NCBI RefSeq assembly: GCF_014199195.1 | Contig: NZ_JACIJE010000008.1 | Location: 1-64,000, forward strand | DNA length: 64,000 nucleotides | From: Neoroseomonas alkaliterrae | GTDB taxonomy: Bacteria > Pseudomonadota > Alphaproteobacteria > Acetobacterales > Acetobacteraceae | Direction of reading: 5' to 3' | Shown: positions 26,208-36,280 of the stretch, one piece after another | How the letters are laid out: every line of letters begins with the position of its first letter | Numbering within the stretch: the first letter of the stretch is position 1 | Program-made: the position numbers and the translations under genes | Notes under the pieces: generated by a model | Database searches by the model: none | Seen by the model: only the letters and a program-made list of their open reading frames with translations | What the model was told of the DNA's origin: nothing

Positions 26208-27605
26208 TCAGAGGGCGGGGCGCAGCGCCGCCCAGGGTGCTGCGCGTTCATAGGCTGCGGCGGCGCGGTAGATCGTCGCCTCGTCGAAATAGCGGCCGAC
26301 GAGTTGCAGCGAGAGCGGCAGCCCCTCCGCCTTCGACAGCCCGCACATCAGCGTCAGCGCCGGATGGCCGGTGACGTTGAAGGGCGTGCGCGCCTGGCGC
26401 GAATAGGTGGCTTCCACCGCCTCGGCGTCGTCGATGCGGCAGGCGGGATCCATGCTGGATGCGGTGAGCAGAAGGTCCACCCCGGCGAAGGCCGCCTCCA
26501 CCGCGGCGACGAGTTCGCGCCGCCGCCGCTGCGCCTGCACGTAGTCCTCCGCGCGCACAAAGAGGCCGGGCAGCAGGCGCTTGCGCGTGAGGGCGGAATA
26601 GCCCTCCGGCGCCTCGCGCAGCCAGCGGCCGTGGATGGAAGCGGCCTCGCTCGTCAGGATGACGCGGTTCACGGCGGCGAAGTCGGTGAGCGAGGGCAGG
26701 GTGACGGGCTTCACCTTCGCCCCCTCCCGGGCCATCAGGCGCGCCGCGGCCTCGAGCGCGGCCGCTACCTCCTCCGTCGCCGGCTGGTCCGTCTCGTGGA
26801 AATGGCGCACGAAGCCGATCGACAGCCCCTTCAGCCCCTTGCGGAGGTGGCGCCGGTAGTTCTCGGCCCGCCGCACCACGCTGCCCGGATCCTGCGGGTC
26901 GTGCCCGGCCATGGCGCCGAGCAGCAGCGCATTGGAGGCGACGTCCCGCGTCAGCGGCCCCACATGATCGAGGGTGAAGGCCAGCGGGAAGACGCCGCGC
27001 CGCGATACGAGGCCGTAGGTCGCCTTCATGCCGACGATGCCGCAATGGCTCGCCGGGTGGCGCACGCTGCCGCCGGTGTCGGTGCCGAGGGCGGCCGGCA
27101 GGATGCCCGCCGCCACCGCCGAGCCCGAGCCGGAGGAGGATCCGCCCGGATGATGCGCGGTGTTCCAGGGGTTGCGGGCGGGCGGAAAGGGCAGGTCGAA
27201 GGCCGGGCCGCCGATGGCGAATTCATGCGTGGCGAGCTTGGCCGGGAACACCGCCCCCGCCGCGCGCAGCCGCGCCACCACGGCCGCATCCGCCGCCTTC
27301 ACGTTGCCGAGCAGGTGGCGCGAATGGCAGGTCGTCGGATGGCCGGCGAGGTCGATGATGTCCTTGAGCCCGACCGGCAGGCCGTCGAGCGGCGAGCGCG
27401 GGCCGCTGCGCGCGATCCGCCGCGCCGCCTTCTGCGCCTCGGCCCGCGCGGCCTCCCACAGCGGCAGGATGGTGGTGTTCAGCCGCGGCTCCAGCGCTTC
27501 GAAGCGCGCGCGCAGGGCATCGAGATATTCGACGGGCGAGAGCCGCCGGCGCGCGATGGCCGCCGAGGCCTCGGCGAGGGTGAGATCGTGCAGGGGCGCG
27601 CTCAC
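26208..27605 (-). CDS. Amidase-signature hydrolase (AtzE-like)
   Basis: 465-residue amidase-signature enzyme with the Ser-cisSer-Lys triad: K81 in GLKDI, the serine cluster at 156-158 (GGSSSGSGSAVAAG) and S180 in DTGGSVR. The GTG start at 27605 has GAGGG seven bases upstream and overlaps the stop of a DUF4089 gene by 4 bases. Amidases paired with DUF4089 proteins include AtzE of cyanuric acid breakdown, where the small partner (AtzG) acts like GatC. No other triazine genes are present, so the substrate is open. Confidence 0.88.
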   Translation of the reverse strand: MSAPLHDLTLAEASAAIARRRLSPVEYLDALRARFEALEPRLNTTILPLWEAARAEAQKAARRIARSGPRSPLDGLPVGLKDIIDLAGHPTTCHSRHLLGNVKAADAAVVARLRAAGAVFPAKLATHEFAIGGPAFDLPFPPARNPWNTAHHPGGSSSGSGSAVAAGILPAALGTDTGGSVRHPASHCGIVGMKATYGLVSRRGVFPLAFTLDHVGPLTRDVASNALLLGAMAGHDPQDPGSVVRRAENYRRHLRKGLKGLSIGFVRHFHETDQPATEEVAAALEAAARLMAREGAKVKPVTLPSLTDFAAVNRVILTSEAASIHGRWLREAPEGYSALTRKRLLPGLFVRAEDYVQAQRRRRELVAAVEAAFAGVDLLLTASSMDPACRIDDAEAVEATYSRQARTPFNVTGHPALTLMCGLSKAEGLPLSLQLVGRYFDEATIYRAAAAYERAAPWAALRPAL

Positions 27606-27790
27606 CGGACCGCCCTCGCGGGCGCGGGGACGGCGAAGGCCGGCATGGGCTCGGCGGTCTCGTCGGCGGGGGCGCGGAACCCCTGGGCCATCATGCGGGC
27701 CTGGGCCGCCGCCTCGGCGACCTCCTCCGCCCGGGCGCGCCACGCCTCGCCCAGTCCCGGCGCCCGGGCCGCTGCCTCGTCCTCGTTCAT
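27602..27790 (-). CDS. DUF4089 protein, AtzG-like amidase partner
   Basis: 62-residue acidic helical protein. Its C-terminus, ETAEPMPAFAVPAPA, matches the Glu-Pro-x-Pro-x-Phe ending of DUF4089/AtzG proteins, which wrap around their amidase in the way GatC does around GatA. AAGGGTGG precedes the ATG. Its stop overlaps the amidase GTG (GTGA), consistent with equal production of the two chains. Confidence 0.75.
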   Translation of the reverse strand: MNEDEAAARAPGLGEAWRARAEEVAEAAAQARMMAQGFRAPADETAEPMPAFAVPAPARAVR

Positions 27791-27919
27791 GCCTCGCCAC
27801 CCTTGTTGTTCTTCAGGGCCGCAAACTGCCGCAAAAGGCGGGCAACGGATAGGAGGGCGCGCCCGCGCCGGGGGCGGGCGGCGCCATGCGGCAACCGGCC
27901 GGCACACGCGCGCAAGAAG

Positions 27920-27952
27920 CGCCGGGGCGGAAGGGCCGCTCCCGCCCCGGCG
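27920..27952. repeat. 11-bp inverted repeat in a divergent intergenic region
   Basis: 27791-28089 (299 bases) holds no gene. Within it 27920-27930 pairs perfectly with 27942-27952 around an 11-base loop, lying between the leftward amidase pair and the rightward CoA-transferase gene. It could be a regulator site or a transcript hairpin; no promoter is evident by eye. Confidence 0.4.
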
Positions 27953-28089
27953 AGGTGCGCCGCCCCTCGGGGCGGGTGCGCGGAAGGGAGAAGCCGCGCC
28001 TCGCTCCGCCATGCTGCGCCCGCCCTGCTTGCCGCTTGGTTTCCGGCGCCGGCGTTTTCGCGCGCCGCGTTCCGGCGTATGCACCGGGC

Positions 28090-29289
28090 ATGACGCACGC
28101 GCCCAACCTGCCGCTGGCCGGCCTCCGCATCGTCGAGCTCGGCCACTACATCGCCGCGCCCTTCGCGACCCGCCTGCTCGCCGATCTCGGCGCCGAGGTC
28201 GTCAAGGTCGAGCCGCCCGGCGGGGATCCGGTGCGCGGCTGGGGCTCGAATGTCGAGGGCAATGCCGTCTGGTTCAGCGTGCACGGGCGCAACAAGCTGA
28301 GCGTGACGCTCGACCTCAAGAACGCCGAGGACCGGGCCCGGCTGATGGCGCTGCTCCGCCGCGCCGATGCGCTGGTCGAGAACTTCCGCGCCGGCCATCT
28401 CGAGCGCCTCGGCCTCGGCCCTGACGTGCTGCACGCGGAGAACCCGCGCCTCGTGATCGGGCGGATCTCGGGCTACGGCCAGGGCGGTCCCTATCGCGAC
28501 AAGCCCGCCTTCGGCGCCATCGGCGAGGCGATGGGCGGCCTCAGGCACCTCACCGCCAATCCCGGCCAGACCGAGTATCCGCCGCCGCGCTGCGGGGTTT
28601 CCATCAGCGACGACCTCGCGGGCATGTACTGCGCCATGGCCGTGGTCGCGGCCTGCTGGCAGGTGAAGGGGGACCCGTCGGCGAAGGGCCGCGTGGTGGA
28701 TGTGGACCTCGTCTCCAGCGTCTTCTCGCTGATGGAGGGGATGCTGCCGGAATACGGCCTGTTCGGCTGGGTGCGGCAGCCGCAGGGGGCGGCCATCAAG
28801 ACCGCCGCGCCGACCAACACCTACCCCTGCGCGGACGGGAAGTGGCTCTGCATCGCGGGCAATTCCGACCTCATCTTCAAGCGCCTGATGGCGGCGATCG
28901 GGCGGCCGGAGATGGCCGAGGACCCGCGCTTCGCCACCAATGCCGGGCGCTGCGAGAACGTCGCCGAACTCGACGCCGCCATCGCGGCCTGGACGAAGAC
29001 GAAGCCGGCGGCGGAGGCCGAGGCGGTGCTGGAGGCGGCGGAGGTGCCCTGCTCGCGCCTCTACGACATGGCCGACTGCGCCAACGACCCGCATTTCCGC
29101 GAGCGCGGCTGGGTGATGGAGGTCGAGGATCCGCTGCTCGGCCAGGTGCTGCACCCGGCCGCGCCCTTCCGCCTCGACGGCATCCACCCGCGCGAGATGG
29201 TGCGCTGGACAGGTCCGGCCGCGGGCGCGCACAACGATCTCGTCTTCACCGCCGTCGCGCGCGGGCAGACCGCGCCGATCAAGCCCTGA
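28090..29289 (+). CDS. Class III (CaiB/BaiF) CoA transferase
   Basis: 399-residue family III acyl-CoA transferase, which moves CoA between acids through an aspartyl intermediate. The N-terminal nucleotide fold reads LAGLRIVELGHYIAAP, with GADVVKVEPP-like GAEVVKVEPPGGD near 35; the catalytic Asp is probably D174 in SISDDLAGMY. Length is normal. It is followed 19 bases later by bioY in the same direction. Acceptor and donor acids are not predictable. Confidence 0.9.
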   Translation: MTHAPNLPLAGLRIVELGHYIAAPFATRLLADLGAEVVKVEPPGGDPVRGWGSNVEGNAVWFSVHGRNKLSVTLDLKNAEDRARLMALLRRADALVENFRAGHLERLGLGPDVLHAENPRLVIGRISGYGQGGPYRDKPAFGAIGEAMGGLRHLTANPGQTEYPPPRCGVSISDDLAGMYCAMAVVAACWQVKGDPSAKGRVVDVDLVSSVFSLMEGMLPEYGLFGWVRQPQGAAIKTAAPTNTYPCADGKWLCIAGNSDLIFKRLMAAIGRPEMAEDPRFATNAGRCENVAELDAAIAAWTKTKPAAEAEAVLEAAEVPCSRLYDMADCANDPHFRERGWVMEVEDPLLGQVLHPAAPFRLDGIHPREMVRWTGPAAGAHNDLVFTAVARGQTAPIKP

Positions 29290-29308
29290 ACCCGAAGGTA
29301 TGCCGACC

Positions 29309-29833
29309 ATGACCACCGCCGCCCTCGCCTCCCGCGCCACCGCCGCCGCGCGCTTCTGGGGTCTTGCCCTGCTCGGCTCGGCCGTGCTCGCCGCCTCGGC
29401 GCAGGTCAGCCTGCCGATGTGGCCGGTGCCGGCGACGCTGCAGACGCTCGCAGTGCTGCTGCTCGGCGCGCTGGGCGGCGCCCGGCTCGGCGCGGCGAGC
29501 GTCGCGCTCTACCTCGCCGAGGGCGCGATGGGCCTGCCGGTCTTCGCCAACGGGGCGGGGGGGCTCGCCGTGCTGGCGGGGCCGACGGCCGGCTACCTGC
29601 TCGGCTTCCTGCCCGCGGCCTGGCTCGCCGGCCTCGCGGGGCGGGGCCTGCCGCGGCAGGCGCTGGTGCTGAGCGCGGCGCATCTCGTGCTGTTCGTCCC
29701 CGGCGTGGCGTGGCTCGCGGGCTTCATCGGCTGGGAGCGCGCGCTGCAGGCGGGCTTCGTGGTGTTCATCCCCGGCACGGTGGTCAAGACGGCCCTGGCG
29801 CTGGCGGTGCTGCGCGCGGTCCGGCGCGGCTGA
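29309..29833 (+). CDS. bioY: Biotin transporter BioY
   Basis: 174-residue S-component of a biotin importer with six hydrophobic helices. Family-typical segments are AQVSLPMWPVPATLQTLAVLLLGALGG near the N-terminus and GPTAGYLLGFLPAAWLAG near the middle. An earlier ATG at 29300 lies only one base after AAGG, whereas 29309 is spaced ten bases from it, so I prefer 29309. No BioM or BioN genes are adjacent, so it works alone or with a shared ECF module. Confidence 0.93.
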   Translation: MTTAALASRATAAARFWGLALLGSAVLAASAQVSLPMWPVPATLQTLAVLLLGALGGARLGAASVALYLAEGAMGLPVFANGAGGLAVLAGPTAGYLLGFLPAAWLAGLAGRGLPRQALVLSAAHLVLFVPGVAWLAGFIGWERALQAGFVVFIPGTVVKTALALAVLRAVRRG

Positions 29834-30227
29834 GGGGCGCGGGCGCGCGCCGCTGCGCGACGTCTGCCACCCCGCCTCAGCGCAGGCGCGATTGCCGGCG
29901 GTCGCGCGCCTGCGATCCCACGGTGGCGCGGGCACCATCCCGCGCCGGGGTGACCTGACCAGGCTCCCCGCCGGCGCGGGGATTGCCCGGCGGCGGAAAC
30001 GCGTCGGCATGGCCGAGAACAGGCCCATCGCGGCCCGGGCGTGATCCCGGGCCATGGTTCGGCCTTGCCGCCGCCGGCGCGCCAAGCACGGGACGCCGGC
30101 GCGGGAAACCGCCGCCCAACCCGGGCGGGCACGGGCCGCGCCGCTGGCCGCCGCGCAGGCACCGCGTGCGTTGCCGCGCCCGGCCGCCGGGGCTACACCC
30201 CTCGGGCACGCTTCCGGGGAGATCGCC
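29834..30227. other. Gene-free 394-base stretch with two hairpins
   Basis: No gene is supported here. A 10-bp stem (29881-29890 with 29905-29914, 14-base loop) follows bioY and could terminate it. A second perfect 8-bp stem (30031-30038 with 30045-30052, six-base loop) lies midway. Open frames across the stretch have antisense-like Arg/Pro/Ala composition. Confidence 0.55.
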
Positions 30228-31130
30228 ATGCCCGAGACCGCCATCATCAGCGAGGTCGCGCCCCGCGACGGCATCCAGTCCATCACCGGCGCGCCGGTGA
30301 CGACCGAGCAGAAGATCGCCCTGATCCGCGCCTGCTACGAGGCCGGTCTGCGCCGGATGGAAGTCGGTTCCTTCGTCTCGCCCAAGGCCATCCCGCAGAT
30401 GGCCGGGACCGAGGCGGTGCTCGCTGCCTGCAAGCAGATGCCGGGCCTCGAGGCGACCGTGCTGGTGCCGAATCGCCGCGGCTTCGAGGCCGCGCTCGCG
30501 CACGGCGCCGACCGGCTCGGCTTCTTCATGTCCGCCACGGCGGGGCACAACAAGGCGAACCTCAACCGCACGCGCGAGGAATCCTTCGCCGAACTCGCCG
30601 CGCTGGTGCGCGACACGCCCAAGGGCACGCTGATCCGCTTCAACCTCTCCTGCGTATTCCACTGCCCCTTCGACGGCGTGGTGCCCGAGGCCGAGGCGCT
30701 GGACTGGGTGGAGCGCATCGTCGCGCTCGATCCGGAGATGGAGATCGCGCTCGCCGACACCACGGGCAATGCCAGCCCCGATCAGGTGAACCGCATCTTC
30801 CGCCACGCCATCGGCGCCTGGGGCCACCGCTTCGCCTTCCACGGCCACGACACCTACGGCATGGGGCTCGCGAACGTGATGGCCGCCTGGGAGGCGGGCT
30901 GCCGCGTCTTCGACAGCGCCGCGGGCGGCATCGGCGGCTGCCCCTTCGCGCCCGGCGCGACCGGCAATGTCGCGACCGAGGACGTGGTCTGGATGTTCCG
31001 CCGCATGGGGGTCGCCACCGGGGTGGACTGGAACCGGCTGCTGGTGGCCGCCGACATGGCGGCCTCCATCCCTGGCGCCGTCCCCGGCGGGCGGATGCGC
31101 GCGGTGCCGGCGGCGCGGCAGGCGGCGTGA
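30228..31130 (+). CDS. HMG-CoA lyase family enzyme
   Basis: 300-residue DRE-TIM barrel enzyme that splits hydroxymethylglutaryl-CoA or a similar hydroxyacyl-CoA. Metal and catalytic residues are seen as R13-D14 (APRDGIQ), FHGHDTYGMGLAN in the third quarter, and the active-site Cys loop GGIGGCPFAPGATGN. GGGGAG lies just before the ATG at 30228. It stands alone, without leucine-degradation neighbours, so an alternative aldol substrate is possible. Confidence 0.9.
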   Translation: MPETAIISEVAPRDGIQSITGAPVTTEQKIALIRACYEAGLRRMEVGSFVSPKAIPQMAGTEAVLAACKQMPGLEATVLVPNRRGFEAALAHGADRLGFFMSATAGHNKANLNRTREESFAELAALVRDTPKGTLIRFNLSCVFHCPFDGVVPEAEALDWVERIVALDPEMEIALADTTGNASPDQVNRIFRHAIGAWGHRFAFHGHDTYGMGLANVMAAWEAGCRVFDSAAGGIGGCPFAPGATGNVATEDVVWMFRRMGVATGVDWNRLLVAADMAASIPGAVPGGRMRAVPAARQAA

Positions 31131-31269
31131 ACCCTCGGGACGCCGGGCCTGCGCTGACGGACCTGGGCGCGCCGCAGGTCCGGCGCCGCCCCGGCGGCTC
31201 GCCGTGACGGGTGGTTCCGCCCGCGGAGATGCGGCCGCCCTTTCCCCCGCGCGCGCCCGTTCCAATCTG

Positions 31270-32199
31270 ATGGGCATGAAGTCCCACATCGCTGCCCTGG
31301 CCCTGCTGCTGCTCGGCGCCGCCTGCGCGCCCGAGGCCGATGGGCCCGCGGTCGCCCCGCCGCCGGTCGCGGTGGTCCCGGACGGGGGCACCATCGTCAC
31401 GGATTACGGCGGCCAGTCCGCCCCGGTCGCACGCTATCTCCGCCTGCCCGACGGCCGCGTGGTGCGCGCCGATGTCGTCCCGGTGGCCCCCGCCCCGCCC
31501 CAGGCCCCGCCTCGCGCCCCCGGCCCGGCCGGAGGCGATGCCTCGGTGGAGGCGCCCGTGCCGCGCGCCGGCCCCGGCCGGGCCATCGGCACCGGCTCGG
31601 CCTTCGCGGTCACCGCCAATGGCCTCGCGGTGACCAACGCGCATGTCGTGCAGGGCTGTGCCTCGGTGGCGGACGAGGCGGGCCGGCCGATCCGCGTCAT
31701 CGCCGCGGACCGGCGGCGCGACCTCGCCTTGCTCGATGCCGGGCGGCGTTTCGAGTCCGTGGTCCGCTTCCGCCAGCAGGCGGTGGTGGAACTGGGCGAG
31801 ACCGTGCTGGTCTTCGGCTACCCCTACGGCCAGGCGCTCGGCACCGGGCTGAACGTGACGAACGGCATCGTGACCGGCCTTGCGGGGCCGGGCGGCGATG
31901 CCTCCCGCTTCCAGATGAACGCGGCGGTGCAGCCCGGCAATTCGGGCGGTCCGGCGGTGGACGATGCGGGGCAGTTGCTCGGCGTGGCGGTGGGGCGGCT
32001 GAACGACCTCGCGGTGCTGCGCGCGACCGGCAGCCTGCCGCAGGGGGTGAACTTCGCCATCCGCGCGGCCGAGGTGGAGCGCTTCCTTGCCGAGAACGGC
32101 GTGCGGCCCGAGCGCGGCCCGGCGGCGGCCGGCACCGGCGCGCGGGCGGTCTCGGCGGCGGTGGCGCCGGCGGTGTTCCAGGTCCTTTGCCGGGGGTGA
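31270..32199 (+). CDS. Trypsin-like serine protease, lipoprotein
   Basis: 309-residue envelope protein with a lipoprotein-type signal (ALLLLGAAC, C19), a Pro/Ala-rich linker to about residue 105, then a trypsin-2 domain with H125 (TNAHVV), D151 (DLALL) and S225 (QPGNSGGP). No PDZ domain follows. ATGs at 31270 and 31276 are both possible. It differs from the HtrA-like protease at 20820 by its lipid anchor and missing PDZ. Target unknown. Confidence 0.82.
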   Translation: MGMKSHIAALALLLLGAACAPEADGPAVAPPPVAVVPDGGTIVTDYGGQSAPVARYLRLPDGRVVRADVVPVAPAPPQAPPRAPGPAGGDASVEAPVPRAGPGRAIGTGSAFAVTANGLAVTNAHVVQGCASVADEAGRPIRVIAADRRRDLALLDAGRRFESVVRFRQQAVVELGETVLVFGYPYGQALGTGLNVTNGIVTGLAGPGGDASRFQMNAAVQPGNSGGPAVDDAGQLLGVAVGRLNDLAVLRATGSLPQGVNFAIRAAEVERFLAENGVRPERGPAAAGTGARAVSAAVAPAVFQVLCRG

Positions 32200-32457
32200 G
32201 CACGGCGCCCGCGCGGCCATGGCCGCGCTGCCGGGTGGGCTGATCCCTGGCGGGCGAGGGTGCGCCCCGGTCTCCGCCCGCGTCCGCCATGGGTTCCGCG
32301 CGCGATGCCTTGCGGCGAGGGGATGTCCTCGCGCCGGCTTGGCGCCGTGACCGTGCCCGCGCCGCCGCGCCTGCGCCGCAAGCTCTCCATCATTCCGGCG
32401 TTTTCGCGGGCGAGGAATCGTTGCGAGACGGGCGCTTGGCCCGGCCCGGAGGCTGGC

Positions 32458-32598
32458 ATGTCCGAAGCCGAGTTCGAACGACGCATGGCGGAACTGGATC
32501 GCCTTCTGAACGACCCCGACGTGCCGATGGACCCCGACCGCATCTGGACGCTGCTCGCCGAGATCAGCCGCCGGACGGCGCCGCCGCCGCGCGGCTGA
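32458..32598 (+). CDS. Small conserved-looking protein, 46 residues
   Basis: 46-residue acidic helical protein (MSEAEFERRMAELDRLLNDP and onward) with a good GGAGG five bases before its ATG. I do not know a function. Its composition is unlike the surrounding antisense frames, and similar short proteins occur in Acetobacteraceae as far as I recall. It lies downstream of the trypsin-like lipoprotein in the same direction, separated by 258 bases with no gene. Confidence 0.6.
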   Translation: MSEAEFERRMAELDRLLNDPDVPMDPDRIWTLLAEISRRTAPPPRG

Positions 32599-32676
32599 TC
32601 GCCGCCTTGCCGGTTGCGCCTGCCCCGGCATGGCCATGCCGGATGCGCGCCGGGAGCGACCTGGCGCCGCTGCCTG

Positions 32677-33423
32677 TCAGTCGCGCCGCGCCGCGATCAG
32701 GAACTCCCGGTTGCCCTCGGGCCCGGTGATCGGGCTGGGCTCGATGCCGAGCACCCGCCAGCCCGGAAGGCCGGCCCACCAGTCGCGGATCGTGGCGCAG
32801 ACCGCCTCGTGCACCGCGGGGTCGCGCACCACCCCGCCCTTGCCGACCTTCTCCGGCCCCGCCTCGAATTGCGGCTTGATCAGCGCGACCGCCCAGGCCC
32901 CGGGCGCGGCGAGGGCGAGTGCGGCCGGCAGCACGGTGCGCAGCCCGATGAAGGAGGCGTCGCAGACGATCGCACCCGGCGGCTCGGGGATCTGCGCGGC
33001 GCTCAGGTGGCGCGCATTGGTGCGTTCATGGACCACGACGCGCGGATCGTTGCGCAGCCTCCAGTCGAGCTGCCCATGGCCGACATCCACCGCATGCACG
33101 CGCGCCGCGCCCTTCTGCAGCAGCACGTCGGTGAAGCCGCCGGTCGAGGCGCCGATGTCGAGCGCGACCCGCCCCGCCGGATCCAGCCCGAAATGCGCAA
33201 GCGCATGGGCGAGCTTGACGCCGCCGCGGCTGACCCAGGGATGGTCCTGCCCGCGCACCGAGAGCGGCTGCCCCTCCGCCACCGCATCGCCCGCCTTGGC
33301 GATGCGCCGCTCCCCCGAGAACACCTTGCCCGCGAGGATCAGCGCCTGCGCGCGGGCGCGGGATTCGGCAAGGCCGCGCTCGACCAGCGCGACATCGGCG
33401 CGCTGCTTCGCCGTGGCAGCCAT
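32677..33423 (-). CDS. tlyA: TlyA-family 2'-O-ribose rRNA methyltransferase
   Basis: 248 residues: an S4 RNA-binding domain at the N-terminus (RADVALVERGLAESRARAQALI) followed by an FtsJ-like SAM domain (ALDIGASTGGFTDVLLQKGA near residue 85, later LIKPQFEAG). The family methylates ribose in rRNA (TlyA itself acts on C1409 and C1920). It lies 17 bases after dxs in the same direction, an arrangement common in bacteria. Confidence 0.93.
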   Translation of the reverse strand: MAATAKQRADVALVERGLAESRARAQALILAGKVFSGERRIAKAGDAVAEGQPLSVRGQDHPWVSRGGVKLAHALAHFGLDPAGRVALDIGASTGGFTDVLLQKGAARVHAVDVGHGQLDWRLRNDPRVVVHERTNARHLSAAQIPEPPGAIVCDASFIGLRTVLPAALALAAPGAWAVALIKPQFEAGPEKVGKGGVVRDPAVHEAVCATIRDWWAGLPGWRVLGIEPSPITGPEGNREFLIAARRD

Positions 33424-33440
33424 CGCCGCGCGGCCGGCCG

Positions 33441-35360
33441 TCACGCCCGCGCGGGCTGCGCCTTCGCCTCCTGCCCCAGCGCGGCCAGCGCGGTGGCGAC
33501 GATGTGCGGCGCGTTCAGACCCGCCTCGTCGTACTGCTTCTTCGGCGTGTCGTGGTCGATGAAGCGGTCGGGCAGGCACATCGGGCGGATCTTCAGCCCG
33601 TGGTCGAGCAGGCCGCGCGTGGCGAGGTGGTGCATCACGATGCCGCCGAAGCCGAGCATCGAGCCTTCCTCGATGGTGATCAGCACCTCGTGCTCGCGCG
33701 CCAGGCGCTCGACCAGCGTGGCATCGAGCGGCTTGGCGAAGCGCGCATCCGCCACCGTGCAGGACAGGCCGTGCGCGGCGAGCTCGTCGGCCGCCTTGAG
33801 GCATTCGCGCAGCCGCGCGCCGTAGGAGAGGATGGCGATCGCGTTGCCTTCGCGCAGGACGCGCCCGCGGCCGATCTCGAGCGGGCTGCCGCGCGCGGGC
33901 AGATCGAGACCGAAGCCCTCGCCGCGCGGGTAGCGGAAGCCCACGGGCCGGTCGTCCACGGCCGCGGCGGTCGCGACCATGTGCATCAGCTCGGCCTCGT
34001 CGGCCGCGGCCATCAGCACGAAGTTCGGCAGGCAGCCGAGATAGGCGATGTCGTAGGCCCCGGCATGGGTGGCGCCGTCCGCGCCCACCAGCCCCGCCCG
34101 GTCCATCGCGAAGCGCACCGGCAGGCATTGCAGCGCGACATCGTGCATTACCTGGTCGTAGGCGCGCTGGAGGAAGGTGGAATAGATGGCGCAGAAGGGC
34201 TTCATCCCCTCCGTCGCCATGCCGGCGGCGAAGGTGACGGCGTGCTGCTCGGCGATGCCGACATCGAAGCAGCGGCGCGGGAAGCGCTTGGCGAAGAGGT
34301 CCAGGCCCGTGCCCGAGGGCATGGCGGCGTTGATCGCGACGATGCGCTCATCGGCCTCGGCCTCGGCGATCAGCGCATTGGCGAAGACCTTGGTGTAGGA
34401 GGGCGGGCCGGGCGGCGCCTTGGCCTGCTCCCCGGTCACGACGTTGAACTTCACCACGCCGTGGTATTTGTCCGCGCTCGCCTCGGCGGGCGCGTAGCCC
34501 TTGCCCTTCTGCGTGACCACATGCAGCAGGATCGGGCCTTCGTGCTCGGTGTCGCGCAGGTTGCGCAGGACCGGCAGCAGGTGGTCCATGTCGTGCCCGT
34601 CCACCGGGCCGACGTAGTAGAAGCCGAGCTCCTCGAACAGCGTGCCGCCGGTGAGAAGCCCGCGGGCATATTCGTCGGCCCGCCGCGCGGCGCGCTCCAG
34701 CGGCGCGGGGAAGCGCTTCGCCACGCGCGCCATCAGGTCGCGCAGGCTGAGGAAGGGCCGCGAGGAGACGACGCGCGAGAGATAGGCCGACATCGCGCCC
34801 ACCGGCGGGGCGATGGACATGTCGTTGTCGTTGAGGATGACGATGAGGTTCGCCTTGGACGCGCCGGCGTTGTTCATCGCCTCGTAGGCCATGCCGGCGC
34901 TCATGGCGCCGTCGCCGATGATGGCGATGACGTGCCGGTCCTCGCCCTTGAGGTCGCGCGCCACCGCCATGCCGAGCCCGGCGGAGATGGAGGTGGAGGA
35001 ATGCGCCGCGCCGAAGGGGTCGTATGCGCTCTCGCTGCGCTTCGTGAAGCCCGACAGCCCGCCGCCCTGGCGCAGCGTGCGGATGCGGTCGCGTCGCCCG
35101 GTCAGGATCTTGTGCGGATAGGCCTGATGGCCGACATCCCAGATCAGCCGGTCATGCGGCGTGTCGAACACCGCATGGACCGCGACGGTCAGTTCCACCA
35201 CCCCGAGCGAGGCGCCGAGATGCCCGCCGGTGACGGACACCGCGTCGATCGTCTCGGCCCGCAGCTCCTCGGCCAGCCGCTTGAGCTGGTCGGCGGAGAG
35301 GTTCTTGAGGTCGGCCGGCGTCGTCACGCGGTCGAGCAGCGGGGTGGCGGGTCGGGTCAT
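33441..35360 (-). CDS. dxs: 1-deoxy-D-xylulose-5-phosphate synthase
   Basis: 639-residue thiamine-diphosphate enzyme making DXP from pyruvate and glyceraldehyde 3-phosphate, the first step of the MEP isoprenoid pathway. Key parts: [15 protein letters not shown], the ThDP-site [18 protein letters not shown], the [15 protein letters not shown] loop and GFGLDLP. Tandem ATGs at 35363 and 35360 overlap the ispA stop; GGAGG is better spaced for 35360. Placing dxs directly behind ispA couples precursor and prenyl-chain synthesis. Confidence 0.97.
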   Translation of the reverse strand: MTRPATPLLDRVTTPADLKNLSADQLKRLAEELRAETIDAVSVTGGHLGASLGVVELTVAVHAVFDTPHDRLIWDVGHQAYPHKILTGRRDRIRTLRQGGGLSGFTKRSESAYDPFGAAHSSTSISAGLGMAVARDLKGEDRHVIAIIGDGAMSAGMAYEAMNNAGASKANLIVILNDNDMSIAPPVGAMSAYLSRVVSSRPFLSLRDLMARVAKRFPAPLERAARRADEYARGLLTGGTLFEELGFYYVGPVDGHDMDHLLPVLRNLRDTEHEGPILLHVVTQKGKGYAPAEASADKYHGVVKFNVVTGEQAKAPPGPPSYTKVFANALIAEAEADERIVAINAAMPSGTGLDLFAKRFPRRCFDVGIAEQHAVTFAAGMATEGMKPFCAIYSTFLQRAYDQVMHDVALQCLPVRFAMDRAGLVGADGATHAGAYDIAYLGCLPNFVLMAAADEAELMHMVATAAAVDDRPVGFRYPRGEGFGLDLPARGSPLEIGRGRVLREGNAIAILSYGARLRECLKAADELAAHGLSCTVADARFAKPLDATLVERLAREHEVLITIEEGSMLGFGGIVMHHLATRGLLDHGLKIRPMCLPDRFIDHDTPKKQYDEAGLNAPHIVATALAALGQEAKAQPARA

Positions 35361-36280
35361 CATGTCCTCCGCGCGATCGCGTATGCGGCGAGCGCCTTGA
35401 GGAGATCGGCGCGCTCCCCGAAGGCGTCCAGATGCGCCGCCGCCTGGGCGGCCAGACGTTCCGCCTGCGCACGGGCGCGCTCGATCCCGAGCAGCCCGAC
35501 GAGCGTGGCCTTGCCGGCGGCGGCGTCCTTGCCGGTGCGCTTGCCGGTCTCCGCGGCGCTCGCGGTGGCATCGAGCAGGTCGTCGGCGATCTGGAAGGCG
35601 GCGCCGAGATCGCGCCCATAGGCGGCGAGCGCCTGGCGCATCGGCCAGGGCGCCTTGCCCAGGATGGCGCCGGCCTCGGCGGCGAACTCGATCAGCTTGC
35701 CGGTCTTGAGCAGCTGCAGCCGGCCGATCTCGGCCTCCTCGAGCGGCTCGCCCGCCTGCTCGGCCAGCATGTCGAGCATCTGCCCGCCGCACATGCCGCG
35801 CGGGCCTGCCGCGCGCGCGAGGCAGCGGCAGAGCTCGGCGCGCACCGCCGGGTCGGGGTGCGTGTCCGGCTCGGCGAGGACGTAGAAGGCGTTGGCCTGC
35901 AGCGCGTCGCCCGCCAGCACCGCGGTCGCCTCGTCGAAGGCCTTGTGGACCGTGGGCTTGCCGCGGCGCAGGTCGTCGTCGTCCATGCAGGGCAGGTCGT
36001 CATGCACGAGCGAATAGGCGTGCAGCATCTCGACCGCCGCGGCGGCGCGCAGCGCGGCGTCGCGCGCCACGCCGAACTGGCGCGCGCCTTCCAGCACCAG
36101 GAAGCCGCGCAGCCGCTTGCCGCCGCCGATCGCGGCGTGGCGCATGGCCTCGAACAGCCGGGCCTCGGGGCCTTCGGGACGGGGGATGAGGATGCCGAGC
36201 GCCTGGTCGATCTCGGCCGCCGCCTCGGCCATGGCGTCGCGGAGATCGTCGGGCTTCGCCATGTCTGCGCGCGCGCTCAT
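35360..36280 (-). CDS. ispA: Farnesyl/geranyl diphosphate synthase
   Basis: 306-residue all-helical prenyltransferase that extends dimethylallyl diphosphate with isopentenyl diphosphate. The first aspartate-rich motif is [14 protein letters not shown] near residue 97 and the second is DDLLD near 235; GGGKRLR near 53 binds diphosphate. The residues before the first motif (MLHAYSLVH) fit a short-chain enzyme. It overlaps xseB upstream and dxs downstream by 3-4 bases. Confidence 0.95.
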   Translation of the reverse strand: MSARADMAKPDDLRDAMAEAAAEIDQALGILIPRPEGPEARLFEAMRHAAIGGGKRLRGFLVLEGARQFGVARDAALRAAAAVEMLHAYSLVHDDLPCMDDDDLRRGKPTVHKAFDEATAVLAGDALQANAFYVLAEPDTHPDPAVRAELCRCLARAAGPRGMCGGQMLDMLAEQAGEPLEEAEIGRLQLLKTGKLIEFAAEAGAILGKAPWPMRQALAAYGRDLGAAFQIADDLLDATASAAETGKRTGKDAAAGKATLVGLLGIERARAQAERLAAQAAAHLDAFGERADLLKALAAYAIARRT

